NCBI GenBank assembly: GCA_028274825.1
Contig: JAQCMZ010000440.1
Location: forward strand, 1 to 5,429
Length of the DNA stretch: 5,429 nt
Origin: Haloferacaceae archaeon
GTDB lineage: Archaea > Halobacteriota > Halobacteria > Halobacteriales > Haloferacaceae
Reading direction: 5' to 3'
Under the pieces are notes generated by a model. The model saw nothing but the letters and a program-made list of their open reading frames with translations, had not been told where the DNA came from and did no database searches. Positions 1-5,327 of this stretch are shown one piece after another. Numbering within the stretch: the first letter of the stretch is position 1; each line of letters opens with the position of its first letter. The translations under genes were made by a program, and so were the position numbers.

Positions 1-429
1 CACCTCCGCGAGGTGGGCCGTCGTCTCCGCGACGAGGAGGTGTTGTACGCGATTGAATGGATGTGGAACAACAGTATTTCTGATCTCGTAGATGATCTGT
101 TTGCGCAGAACGGCCCACATGGGGGTCCAAAGGAAACGGCAATGATACAGCACCTCGCTGAGGATCTCGTGCAGGGCGACCGCCTTGCAGACGCCCGGGA
201 CGGCGGATTTCGCGACTGGCAAGACAGTGATAAATCCCAAAAGCACGGGGCTCGGACATTCTACGATGCTGCCGATAACACAGAAAACGGTGTGCTGGGT
301 GATCAAACAGACGCGACGGCAGCCAAGGGCGAGCAGATGTTTGAGGCTGCCGGAGACCGCCTCGTCAGACTCTGTGACTGGCTCGATTCTCAGGCCTTCC
401 GAGAACTCATGCCGGAAGATCACGTCTGA
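1..429 (+). CDS. Creatininase-family amidohydrolase, 3' part (5' end outside window)
   Basis: The frame is open from base 1, so the gene begins upstream; the GTG at 13 lies inside it and is not taken as the start. The visible 142 residues are the C-terminal part of a protein that is usually about 240-260 residues. Seen: a GPHGGPKET segment (His40, Glu45), which matches the H-x-G-x-x-E-T region of the creatininase family near the active site, and a later GVLGDQTDAT stretch followed by KGE (about 97-111), a typical family C-terminal signature. Family members are metal-dependent hydrolases of cyclic or linear amides in the cytoplasm; they include creatinine amidohydrolase and the archaeal formylamino-pyrimidine deformylase ArfB of the riboflavin/F420 pathway. 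Most metal ligands lie in the missing N-terminal part, so the substrate cannot be assigned. The acidic composition fits a haloarchaeon. The family call is fairly sure; the function is open. Confidence 0.8.
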   Translation, partial: HLREVGRRLRDEEVLYAIEWMWNNSISDLVDDLFAQNGPHGGPKETAMIQHLAEDLVQGDRLADARDGGFRDWQDSDKSQKHGARTFYDAADNTENGVLGDQTDATAAKGEQMFEAAGDRLVRLCDWLDSQAFRELMPEDHV

Positions 430-848
430 GAGCAGGTAGAATGCGAACCTGTACAACAAAATTCTGATATCTACTGTGAAGATGACTCATCTCGATTCAA
501 TAGTACTGACACAACAGAAGCCATCTCGAGGGCCAGTCGTGATGGGGTCAGGCCCAAGAGTATGCAGAACGTGACAAGCGTATGTCTGTAGCCGTGGGAG
601 GATGTCACGAGTCACAGCTATCAGACTCACAGAGTGCAATCAGCAGTGGAGAACTGTCCGACAGAGGGTAATCGCGTCACGAACACTGCGCTGTCGTGTC
701 TCGCGACCGCCGTCTGTACCCGTGTGTGCAGACCGTGCGTTCCCCGAGCGGCGAAGTAAAGCGGCTTCCAGCTAGTTGGTCGAGTTACCGAGTCGGTTGT
801 TGAAACAGGTGGTCTAAACGGGTGGTCGCGGGTGATTGCCTCTGACCA
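430..848. other. Gene-free stretch between the creatininase-family gene and the PLP enzyme
   Basis: No frame here shows a good start, haloarchaeal codon bias and a recognisable protein. A minus-strand frame runs through about 627-810 and on into the next gene; its peptide has a plausible middle section (WKPLYFAARGTHGLHT) but only average third-position GC and no family I can name. A 13-base palindrome (AGATGA, C, TCATCT) lies at 480-492; one of this size is expected by chance in a window this long. The stretch may be a plain spacer or carry a decayed mobile or gene fragment. Confidence 0.5.
433..451 (+). terminator. Possible weak hairpin just after the creatininase-family gene
   Basis: CAGGT at 433-437 and ACCTG at 447-451 are perfect inverted repeats with a 9-base loop, four bases after the TGA at 427-429. 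An A-rich stretch follows but there is no run of T, so termination is only suggested by position. Confidence 0.2.
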
Positions 849-864
849 CGACATATACATGTCG
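849..864 (+). promoter_or_regulatory. Palindrome over a TATA-like element upstream of the PLP enzyme gene
   Basis: CGACAT (849-854) and ATGTCG (859-864) are perfect inverted arms around ATAC. The centre reads CATATACAT, an AT-rich island in GC-rich surroundings, and lies about 28 bases before the ATG at 885. That is the spacing expected of an archaeal TATA box for a leaderless or nearly leaderless transcript. A dyad lying over a TATA element could be a repressor site; arms of this length also arise by chance, so position is the main argument. Confidence 0.4.
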
Positions 865-884
865 ACAGTGTGGAGTGTGGACGA

Positions 885-2021
885 ATGACGACACCTGCCG
901 ACATCCGTGCGAGTGTGCCGGCATTTGAGGACGTGCGCTACATGAATACGGGAGCAAGCGGTCCGTGTCCCCAGCCGGTGGTCCAAGCAGCACAGGATGC
1001 AATCGAGACACACGAGTGGGAGGCTGCTGGTGACCCCGGCCCGTATCCGCATGCGTTTGGTCGGTATGATGAGATTCGCTCGACGGTTGCGGAGTTCCTC
1101 GGAGCAACGTCGGACGAAATCGCCCTCACGCAGAGCACGAGCGACGGGATCAACCGGGTCGCTGGGGCATTCTCATGGGAGCCTGGAGACGTAATCGTCC
1201 GAACTGACCTCGAGCACCCTGCAGGTGTCCTCCCGTGGGAACGATTGAAGCGGCACGGCTGTGAGGTTCGCGTCGTACCGACGATCGACGGTCGCATCGA
1301 CCGAGAAGCGTATCGAGATGCCGTTTCTGACGCGTCATTCGTCTGTCTCAGCGCACTCACGTGGAATTACGGAACGATGCTTCCGGTGAAGTCTCTCGTC
1401 GCAGAGGCACACGATGCTGGTGCGTTCGTTCTCGTCGATGCTGTCCAGATTCCCGGCCAGCGTCCGTTTGACGTGACCGAGTGGGGTGCAGATGCCGTTG
1501 CGATGGCGAGTCACAAGTGGATGTGTGGGCTGTGGGGGGCTGGAATTCTCTACATCGACGACTCTGTCGTCACTGATCTCGACCCCACAGCGGTCGGATA
1601 TCGGAGCGTCGTCGCACCCGGCGATGAACAATCTCAGTACGAATTGAAACCGAGTGCAGCACGGTTCGAGGTGGGGACGACGAGTACAGCACCATACACC
1701 GCTCTCGAGGCGTCTATCGAATTACTCGAGGATGTCGGAATGGAGACGATTGCATCCCATATCGATATGCTCACCGCGCGGATAACCGCCAACATCTCAT
1801 CTGACCGGCTTGTGAGCCCATCTGACCCCGAGTCTGGACTAGTGACGATCCGTGTGGATAATCCTCAGGCTGTTGTTGAGCGGCTGAATACAGACCACGA
1901 TATTGTCGTTCGAACACTCCCAGATCCCGACGAGACAATTCGCGCCTCACTGCACGTGTATAACACACCCGCAGATGTTGATACTCTCGTTGACGGATTG
2001 CAATCGATCGTCAATCTGTGA
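885..2021 (+). CDS. Aminotransferase class V-fold PLP-dependent enzyme, SufS/CefD-like, without the catalytic cysteine
   Basis: A 378-residue cytoplasmic enzyme of fold type I, close to the usual family length of about 370-400. Seen, in order: an N-terminal NTGASGPCPQP segment like that of isopenicillin N epimerase/EgtE-type members; TQSTSDGIN (82-90), the phosphate-binding region; EHPAGVLPW (110-118), matching the EHHAN-LPW region of SufS; VDAVQ (184-188), with Asp185 placed to contact the PLP ring nitrogen; SHKW (209-212), with Lys211 as the PLP-binding lysine; RFEVGTTS (260-267); and RASLHVYNT (353-361), with Arg353 in the substrate-carboxylate position. Between VRT (342-344) and RASL the SufS cysteine loop (GHHC and following) is missing, replaced by the short acidic LPDPDE. 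Classical cysteine desulfurase activity is therefore unlikely; an epimerase, C-S lyase or aminotransferase-like role is possible. Start: ATG 885 is preferred over the in-frame GTG at 870, because a GGAG lies 9 bases before it and a TATA-like element about 28 before. Wide gaps on both sides suggest a single-gene transcript. Confidence 0.88.
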   Translation: MTTPADIRASVPAFEDVRYMNTGASGPCPQPVVQAAQDAIETHEWEAAGDPGPYPHAFGRYDEIRSTVAEFLGATSDEIALTQSTSDGINRVAGAFSWEPGDVIVRTDLEHPAGVLPWERLKRHGCEVRVVPTIDGRIDREAYRDAVSDASFVCLSALTWNYGTMLPVKSLVAEAHDAGAFVLVDAVQIPGQRPFDVTEWGADAVAMASHKWMCGLWGAGILYIDDSVVTDLDPTAVGYRSVVAPGDEQSQYELKPSAARFEVGTTSTAPYTALEASIELLEDVGMETIASHIDMLTARITANISSDRLVSPSDPESGLVTIRVDNPQAVVERLNTDHDIVVRTLPDPDETIRASLHVYNTPADVDTLVDGLQSIVNL

Positions 2022-2085
2022 CACCGGTGAGATTGGTTTCTAGTCGGTCTGAGAGGCCACACTACCCGAATCTCATTGTGACACC
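2017..2085 (+). repeat. Direct and inverted repeats at the end of the PLP enzyme gene
   Basis: TGTGACACC occurs at 2017-2025, overlapping the stop codon, and again at 2077-2085. Between the copies, TGAGATT (2028-2034) and AATCTCA (2069-2075) form a 7-base inverted repeat, with a small GGTCT-GAG-AGGCC hairpin (one G-U pair) at 2046-2058 inside. Together they could fold the 3' end of the mRNA and assist termination; no clear T-run follows. Confidence 0.3.
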
Positions 2086-2399
2086 CCTGACTGTGAGCGT
2101 GTGTCGCCATCATGACTCGATATAGCCTGAAGATAGACTACAAACTACAGCAAGTACGTCTGTCGGTACCTCGCTGGCGGCAGCGACCGACACTGCGGAT
2201 GCTCATCCGGTCGGTGATAACCGCGGAGTTGCCCCGTTCGTGCTGTTGATCGCGTATATCATCCGACTGGCGACGGTCGTTAACTGAACGGCGGCGATGT
2301 ACCCGTTTATCACAGCCTGGGAGTGAACTCGCCGGCGGAGTGGGAGCGACCACTCCAATAGGATAACATACATGAAGCGAGACGGAAACTAGCTAACAC
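2022..2399. other. Gene-free stretch before the cation exchanger, with a possible gene remnant
   Basis: No intact gene is seen. The + frame from the TAG at 2123 to the TAA at 2282-2284 has no ATG. From about 2156 it has good third-position GC and ends in a hydrophobic segment (APFVLLIAYIIRLATVV) like a C-terminal membrane helix. This could be the tail of a decayed membrane-protein gene, or chance. A minus-strand frame at 2138-2353 is arginine-rich and looks like a shadow frame. The last 40 bases hold the presumed promoter of the exchanger. Confidence 0.4.
2363..2369 (+). promoter_or_regulatory. TATA-like element upstream of the cation exchanger
   Basis: ATAACAT lies about 33 bases before the ATG at 2400, in an AT-rich patch of the spacer. 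It would place the transcript start a few bases before the ATG, in keeping with the absence of any Shine-Dalgarno site ahead of it. A second candidate, GTTTATC at 2306-2312, would give a leader of some 60 bases. Confidence 0.35.
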
Positions 2400-3437
2400 A
2401 TGCTCGTGGGAGGGCTCCTGCCGAATACGCCGGTGGTCAACGTGGCCGTTATTATCGTCGCCTCGGGGTTCATTTGGCTCGGGAGTGGGTGGCTGGAATC
2501 GTCGGCCGAGCGACTGTCAGCCTACTATGGGCTGCCAGCAGTGATTCAAGGCTCGGTCGTCGTCGCGGTAGGATCGAGTTCTCCTGAACTTGCGAGCGTC
2601 GTCTTCACCGCTCTTGCCGGGGCATTTGACATGGGTGTCGGGGCAGTCGTCGGCTCGGCGATTTTCAACATCCTGGTCATCCCGGCACTGGCTGGAATCG
2701 CGACTGAAGACTCGATCGATTCCAGCCGGACGATCGTCTACAAAGAGGCCCAATTTTACATGATTGCGGTGTCGGCGCTGATCGTGACGTTCGCGCTGGC
2801 GGTGATCTACTACCCCACCGAGGGTGGCTTACCGCTTGGTGGGACAATCACGCGCTCACTGGCACTGATTCCGCTATTGTTGTATGGACTCTATCTGTTC
2901 ATCCAGTGGCAAGACGTGAGTGATCACCAGGGAGGTGAATCCGGAGGTGAGATCACCGTCCTCCGCCAGTGGGCGACACTTGCGCTCGGGTTGATCGTGA
3001 TCCTGGTGACGGTCGAACAGCTGGTCGGCGCGGTTGAACACCTCAACGAGACGTTCGGGATTCCTGCGTTCCTGGCCGGCGTGACCATCATTGCGGCGGC
3101 GACGAGTCTTCCGGACACGCTGGTCAGCGTTCGCGCTGCCCGTGCCGGTAAAGGGATCACGAGTCTCGGGAATGTGTTGGGATCGAATACATTCGATTTG
3201 CTGGTGGCGATTCCTCTCGGAATCCTCATCGTGGGGAGTGCGCCCATCAATTTCGCGGTCGCAGTGCCAATGATGGGTGTATTGACACTGGCGACGATTC
3301 TCCTGTTCGGGGTCTTGCGGACGGATCTCACGCTAACTGGCGTGGAAGCGTATGTCCTGCTGGCGGCGTATCTCCTGTTTGTCGTGTGGGTCGTCGCCGA
3401 GACCGTGGGGGTCACTAGTCTCATTCGCGGAGCCTGA
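2400..3437 (+). CDS. Sodium (cation)/calcium exchanger, CaCA family
   Basis: A 345-residue cytoplasmic-membrane antiporter expected to use the Na+ (possibly also K+) gradient to expel Ca2+. Hydrophobicity suggests ten helices, near 11-29, 46-72, 78-100, 115-138, 148-170, 189-210, 222-246, 255-280, 283-305 and 314-336, with a short polar loop at 171-188 between the two inverted halves. The alpha-1 repeat is VGSSSPELAS...GAVVGSAIFN (57-90), with Glu63 and Asn90. The alpha-2 repeat is ATSLPDTLVS...GNVLGSNTFD (234-266), with Asp239 and Asp266. Both pairs are 27 residues apart, as are the ion-binding residues of NCX_Mj (Glu54/Asn81 and Glu213/Asp240). The length is close to prokaryotic family members (about 300-350). 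Asp replaces Glu in the alpha-2 site, as in animal NCKX proteins. The ATG at 2400 directly precedes helix 1, so the start is well placed. There is no Shine-Dalgarno site; translation is probably leaderless or nearly so. Family call sure; the exact ions are inferred. Confidence 0.93.
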   Translation: MLVGGLLPNTPVVNVAVIIVASGFIWLGSGWLESSAERLSAYYGLPAVIQGSVVVAVGSSSPELASVVFTALAGAFDMGVGAVVGSAIFNILVIPALAGIATEDSIDSSRTIVYKEAQFYMIAVSALIVTFALAVIYYPTEGGLPLGGTITRSLALIPLLLYGLYLFIQWQDVSDHQGGESGGEITVLRQWATLALGLIVILVTVEQLVGAVEHLNETFGIPAFLAGVTIIAAATSLPDTLVSVRAARAGKGITSLGNVLGSNTFDLLVAIPLGILIVGSAPINFAVAVPMMGVLTLATILLFGVLRTDLTLTGVEAYVLLAAYLLFVVWVVAETVGVTSLIRGA

Positions 3438-3440
3438 GTC

Positions 3441-3458
3441 ATGCGGGATTTCCGTCAT
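3441..3458 (+). terminator. Hairpin directly after the cation exchanger gene
   Basis: ATGCGG (3441-3446) pairs with CCG-T-CAT (3452-3458) across a 5-base GATTT loop, with one bulged T. It begins four bases after the TGA, and TTTCC overlaps and follows its end. It is a reasonable candidate terminator, though the stem is short. Confidence 0.35.
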
Positions 3459-3687
3459 TTCCTGTGAGAACAGCAGAAAACACACCACCGGCTTCTCGAC
3501 CAGCCAAAAGGTCCGGAAGCATCGAGACGAGCGCCAGATCCTCGGCTCGGGGACCGTGTCGTCGGGGGTCGAGATCAGGTCGTAACCAGTCGAGCGGAAA
3601 CGAAGACTCTCAGCGAACACGCTCCGGGACACTCACCAGGATCCGCCTGCAAACGCCAGACATACGTTTCCCGGCAGCAGAGTCTGT

Positions 3688-3721
3688 GTTAATGATAGAG
3701 GGGAGACGGTGGTTTCGGTGA
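3688..3721 (+). promoter_or_regulatory. Leader of the purU gene: TATA-like site, GA-rich ribosome-site candidate and a nine-codon frame
   Basis: GTTAAT (3688-3693) is the only TATA-like sequence close to the gene. GGGGAG at 3700-3705 is a partial Shine-Dalgarno match, 3 bases before the GTG at 3709 and 12 before the in-frame GTG at 3718. An ATG at 3692 opens a nine-codon frame (MIEGRRWFR) whose TGA (3719-3721) overlaps the GTG at 3718 as GTGA, the arrangement of translationally coupled genes. The site therefore leaves two possible starts for purU. Confidence 0.3.
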
Positions 3722-4680
3722 ATCACTCACAAACCGAGATAACGGTCGTCGGCGACGACGATACGGGACTGATCGCAAACATCACCACGCTGTTGTTTGA
3801 GCGAGGCGTGAATATCGAAGATATCGAACAGGCCGTTCACGACGGGGTGTTCCAGATGAGGATGCGTGTCGGCACCGACCAGATGGTCTGCTCCACCGAG
3901 CGACTCCGGGACGACCTGTCGGATCTCGCGGCCGAACTGGGAGTCGAGATTACAGTGCGGGTTCCGGATTCTGACTCACACTCGATCGCGGCGTTCGTCA
4001 CACAAGAAAGCCACTGTCTGGAAGCCCTGTTAGAGGCGTGTGCGTCCGGAAGTCTGGACGCGAATGTCGATGTTGTCATCGGCAATCACTCTGTCCTGCA
4101 GCCGCTGGCCGACAGTTACGACGTTCCGTTTCACGATATCGGCGACGAGAAAGGAACTCCTGACGAGGGCGCGTTACTCGAAGTTCTCGATGAACACGAT
4201 CCCGATCTGCTGATTCTGGCGCGGTATATTCGGATTCTCGGGCCAGAGATTGTGTTCCGGTATTCTGACCGCATTATCAACGTCCATCCCTCCCTTCTCC
4301 CTGCCTTTCCCGGTGCGTCAGCGTACAGACAGGCCATCGAAGAGGGTGTGCGGATCGCCGGCGTGACCGCCCACTACGTCACCCCCGACCTCGATCAGGG
4401 GCCGATTATCACTCAGCGGGCGTTCAATGTGCCTGACGAGGCCACAGAAGCACTACTTCGGGAGAAGGCACAACCGCTTGAGGCTGAAGCGCTACTTGAG
4501 GCGGCTCGTCTCCACCTAAACGGGGCGATAGCAACCGGACGGGGTCGAACTCATGTCCGAGGGACAGACGACGATATCGATCTCGGACTCCCAGCCGAAA
4601 TTGATCGGCTGATCCCATCCGAGCCGGTCGATAAAGACCGTGCAGAAGAGAAGAATTCAACCGGGACTGCTGACGACTGA
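3709..4680 (+). CDS. purU: Formyltetrahydrofolate deformylase PurU
   Basis: A 323-residue cytoplasmic enzyme that hydrolyses 10-formyltetrahydrofolate to formate and tetrahydrofolate, balancing the folate one-carbon pool and supplying formate for purine synthesis. Residues about 9-86 form an ACT domain (ITVVGDDDTGLIANITTLL start), the usual regulatory part of PurU. The hydrolase domain spans about 90-272 and has the formyltransferase fold: ESHCLEALL (100-108), INVHPSLLPAFPGA (190-203) and AGVTAHYVTPDLDQGPII (217-234). Asn191, His193 and Asp229 have exactly the spacing of the catalytic Asn106, His108 and Asp144 of E. coli PurN. The ACT domain and the LLPAFPGA motif separate it from PurN, which lacks an ACT domain. 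It is about 40 residues longer than E. coli PurU (280) because of an acidic C-terminal tail (about 276-323) with RGRTHVRG at its start, as I recall from haloarchaeal PurU proteins. Start: the longest frame, GTG 3709, is given; GTG 3718 is equally possible and would remove three residues. No neighbour is linked to folate or purine metabolism. Confidence 0.93.
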   Translation: MVSVNHSQTEITVVGDDDTGLIANITTLLFERGVNIEDIEQAVHDGVFQMRMRVGTDQMVCSTERLRDDLSDLAAELGVEITVRVPDSDSHSIAAFVTQESHCLEALLEACASGSLDANVDVVIGNHSVLQPLADSYDVPFHDIGDEKGTPDEGALLEVLDEHDPDLLILARYIRILGPEIVFRYSDRIINVHPSLLPAFPGASAYRQAIEEGVRIAGVTAHYVTPDLDQGPIITQRAFNVPDEATEALLREKAQPLEAEALLEAARLHLNGAIATGRGRTHVRGTDDDIDLGLPAEIDRLIPSEPVDKDRAEEKNSTGTADD

Positions 4681-4796
4681 CCGGGATTGTGCCGTTCGCT
4701 ACGAGAGGTGAATGCGCCAACGGGGTGGAAAAACGAAGGTGTTGGGCCGGTCGCCGGTGGTCGTCTGCTTTGGTCTACGTTCACCGGGTGGCTGAT

Positions 4797-4822
4797 ATCG
4801 GGTTGTGTAATCGGGTTTTATA
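4797..4822 (+). promoter_or_regulatory. Tandem ATCGGGTT repeats running into a TATA box-like TTTTATA
   Basis: ATCGGGTT occurs at 4797-4804 and 4810-4817, 13 bases apart. The second copy runs into TTTTATA at 4816-4822, one of the best TATA-box matches in the window. The implied transcript start is near 4845-4850. The ATG at 4824 is too close to be its leaderless start, and no long frame follows, so any transcript would be a small RNA or a very short mRNA. Direct repeats next to a TATA box could be activator or repressor sites. Confidence 0.35.
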
Positions 4823-4906
4823 CATGGATACCACTGATACTGCATTTGTCAAACCAACCTATGCCAAGCTAAACTATCCATCCACCCTCGCGGCTAACGG
4901 GACGAT

Positions 4907-4936
4907 ACCGATAATTCTCTATGCACCACTATCGGT
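4907..4936 (+). repeat. Inverted repeat ACCGATA / TATCGGT
   Basis: ACCGATA (4907-4913) and TATCGGT (4930-4936) form a 7-base stem, extendable by a T-G pair, around a 16-base loop. A competing small hairpin, CCAC (4926-4929) with GTGG (4935-4938), overlaps the 3' arm. It lies about 60-90 bases downstream of the transcript start predicted from the TATA-like site at 4816, so it may be part of a structured RNA. No T-run follows. Confidence 0.3.
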
Positions 4937-5320
4937 GGAGTCTACAGGCTGAGGAGAATTTGTGAGAGGCTGGCAAGGACGCGACGCAGTCTCGTGATGA
5001 CTCCGGGGGTGATGCCTGTCGAATTCTTCCACAAACTGTATGATGATAGCTAGCCCCAACGATGTACCGGCCAGAACCGAGTTCCGAACGCATGTTCAAG
5101 ACCGCAATTCCGTCGCTGGTCGTGTGACAGCGTGAACTGTGGTGCCTCTCAACTCACGTTCCGGTACTGGATTGACACGACGGGCAGGGTGTCATAGAAC
5201 GATTCACACACCTCAGGAGCTTCCAGAAACCCGGCGTCTGAGAGAGAGAACATGGTGCCGCCATTCAAAAGCAGCAATAACAGTCCTCTCGACCGATATC
5301 AGAAACCCATGCCAACCGTT

Positions 5321-5327
5321 CTATAAC
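5321..5327 (+). promoter_or_regulatory. TATA-like CTATAAC near the window end
   Basis: CTATAAC (preceded by GTT) lies about 30 bases before the paired GTG codons at 5353 and 5356, which open a + frame that continues to the window edge. This fits a leaderless promoter for a gene whose body lies outside. The encoded start (VSNQLSRTRSMSGCS) is not recognisable, and another frame of the same bases also stays open, so the call is tentative. Confidence 0.25.

Noticed and set aside
870..884. In-frame GTG start five codons upstream of the PLP enzyme ATG
   Set aside because: The ATG at 885 is better placed relative to the GGAG and the TATA-like element, and the extra residues (VECGR) match nothing in the family.
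2372..2392. Six-codon frame (MKRDGN) just before the exchanger ATG
   Set aside because: Too short to judge, with no ribosome site; its ATG lies just downstream of the likely TATA element and would be upstream of the predicted transcript start.
3333..3632. 99-codon minus frame overlapping the exchanger end
   Set aside because: About a third lies antisense to a clear gene, and it has no recognisable family or good start.
3464..3721. 85-codon + frame between the exchanger and purU
   Set aside because: It is rich in Arg and Ser, starts at a GTG with no signals and overlaps the purU start; typical of a shadow frame in GC-rich DNA.
4824..4952. 42-codon + frame beginning MDTTDTAFVK
   Set aside because: Its ATG is two bases after the TATA-like TTTTATA, so it would not be on that transcript; third-position GC is about half and no family is recognised.
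4994..5046. Possible C/D-box guide RNA: GTGATGA at 4994-5000 and TGATGA at 5041-5046
   Set aside because: No proper CTGA D or D' box is found at the required positions, so the box order of a C/D RNA is not met.
5178..5216. CPSC knuckle in a minus frame, suggesting a small zinc-finger protein
   Set aside because: Only one CxxC pair is present in a 36-codon frame; a zinc site needs a second pair of ligands.
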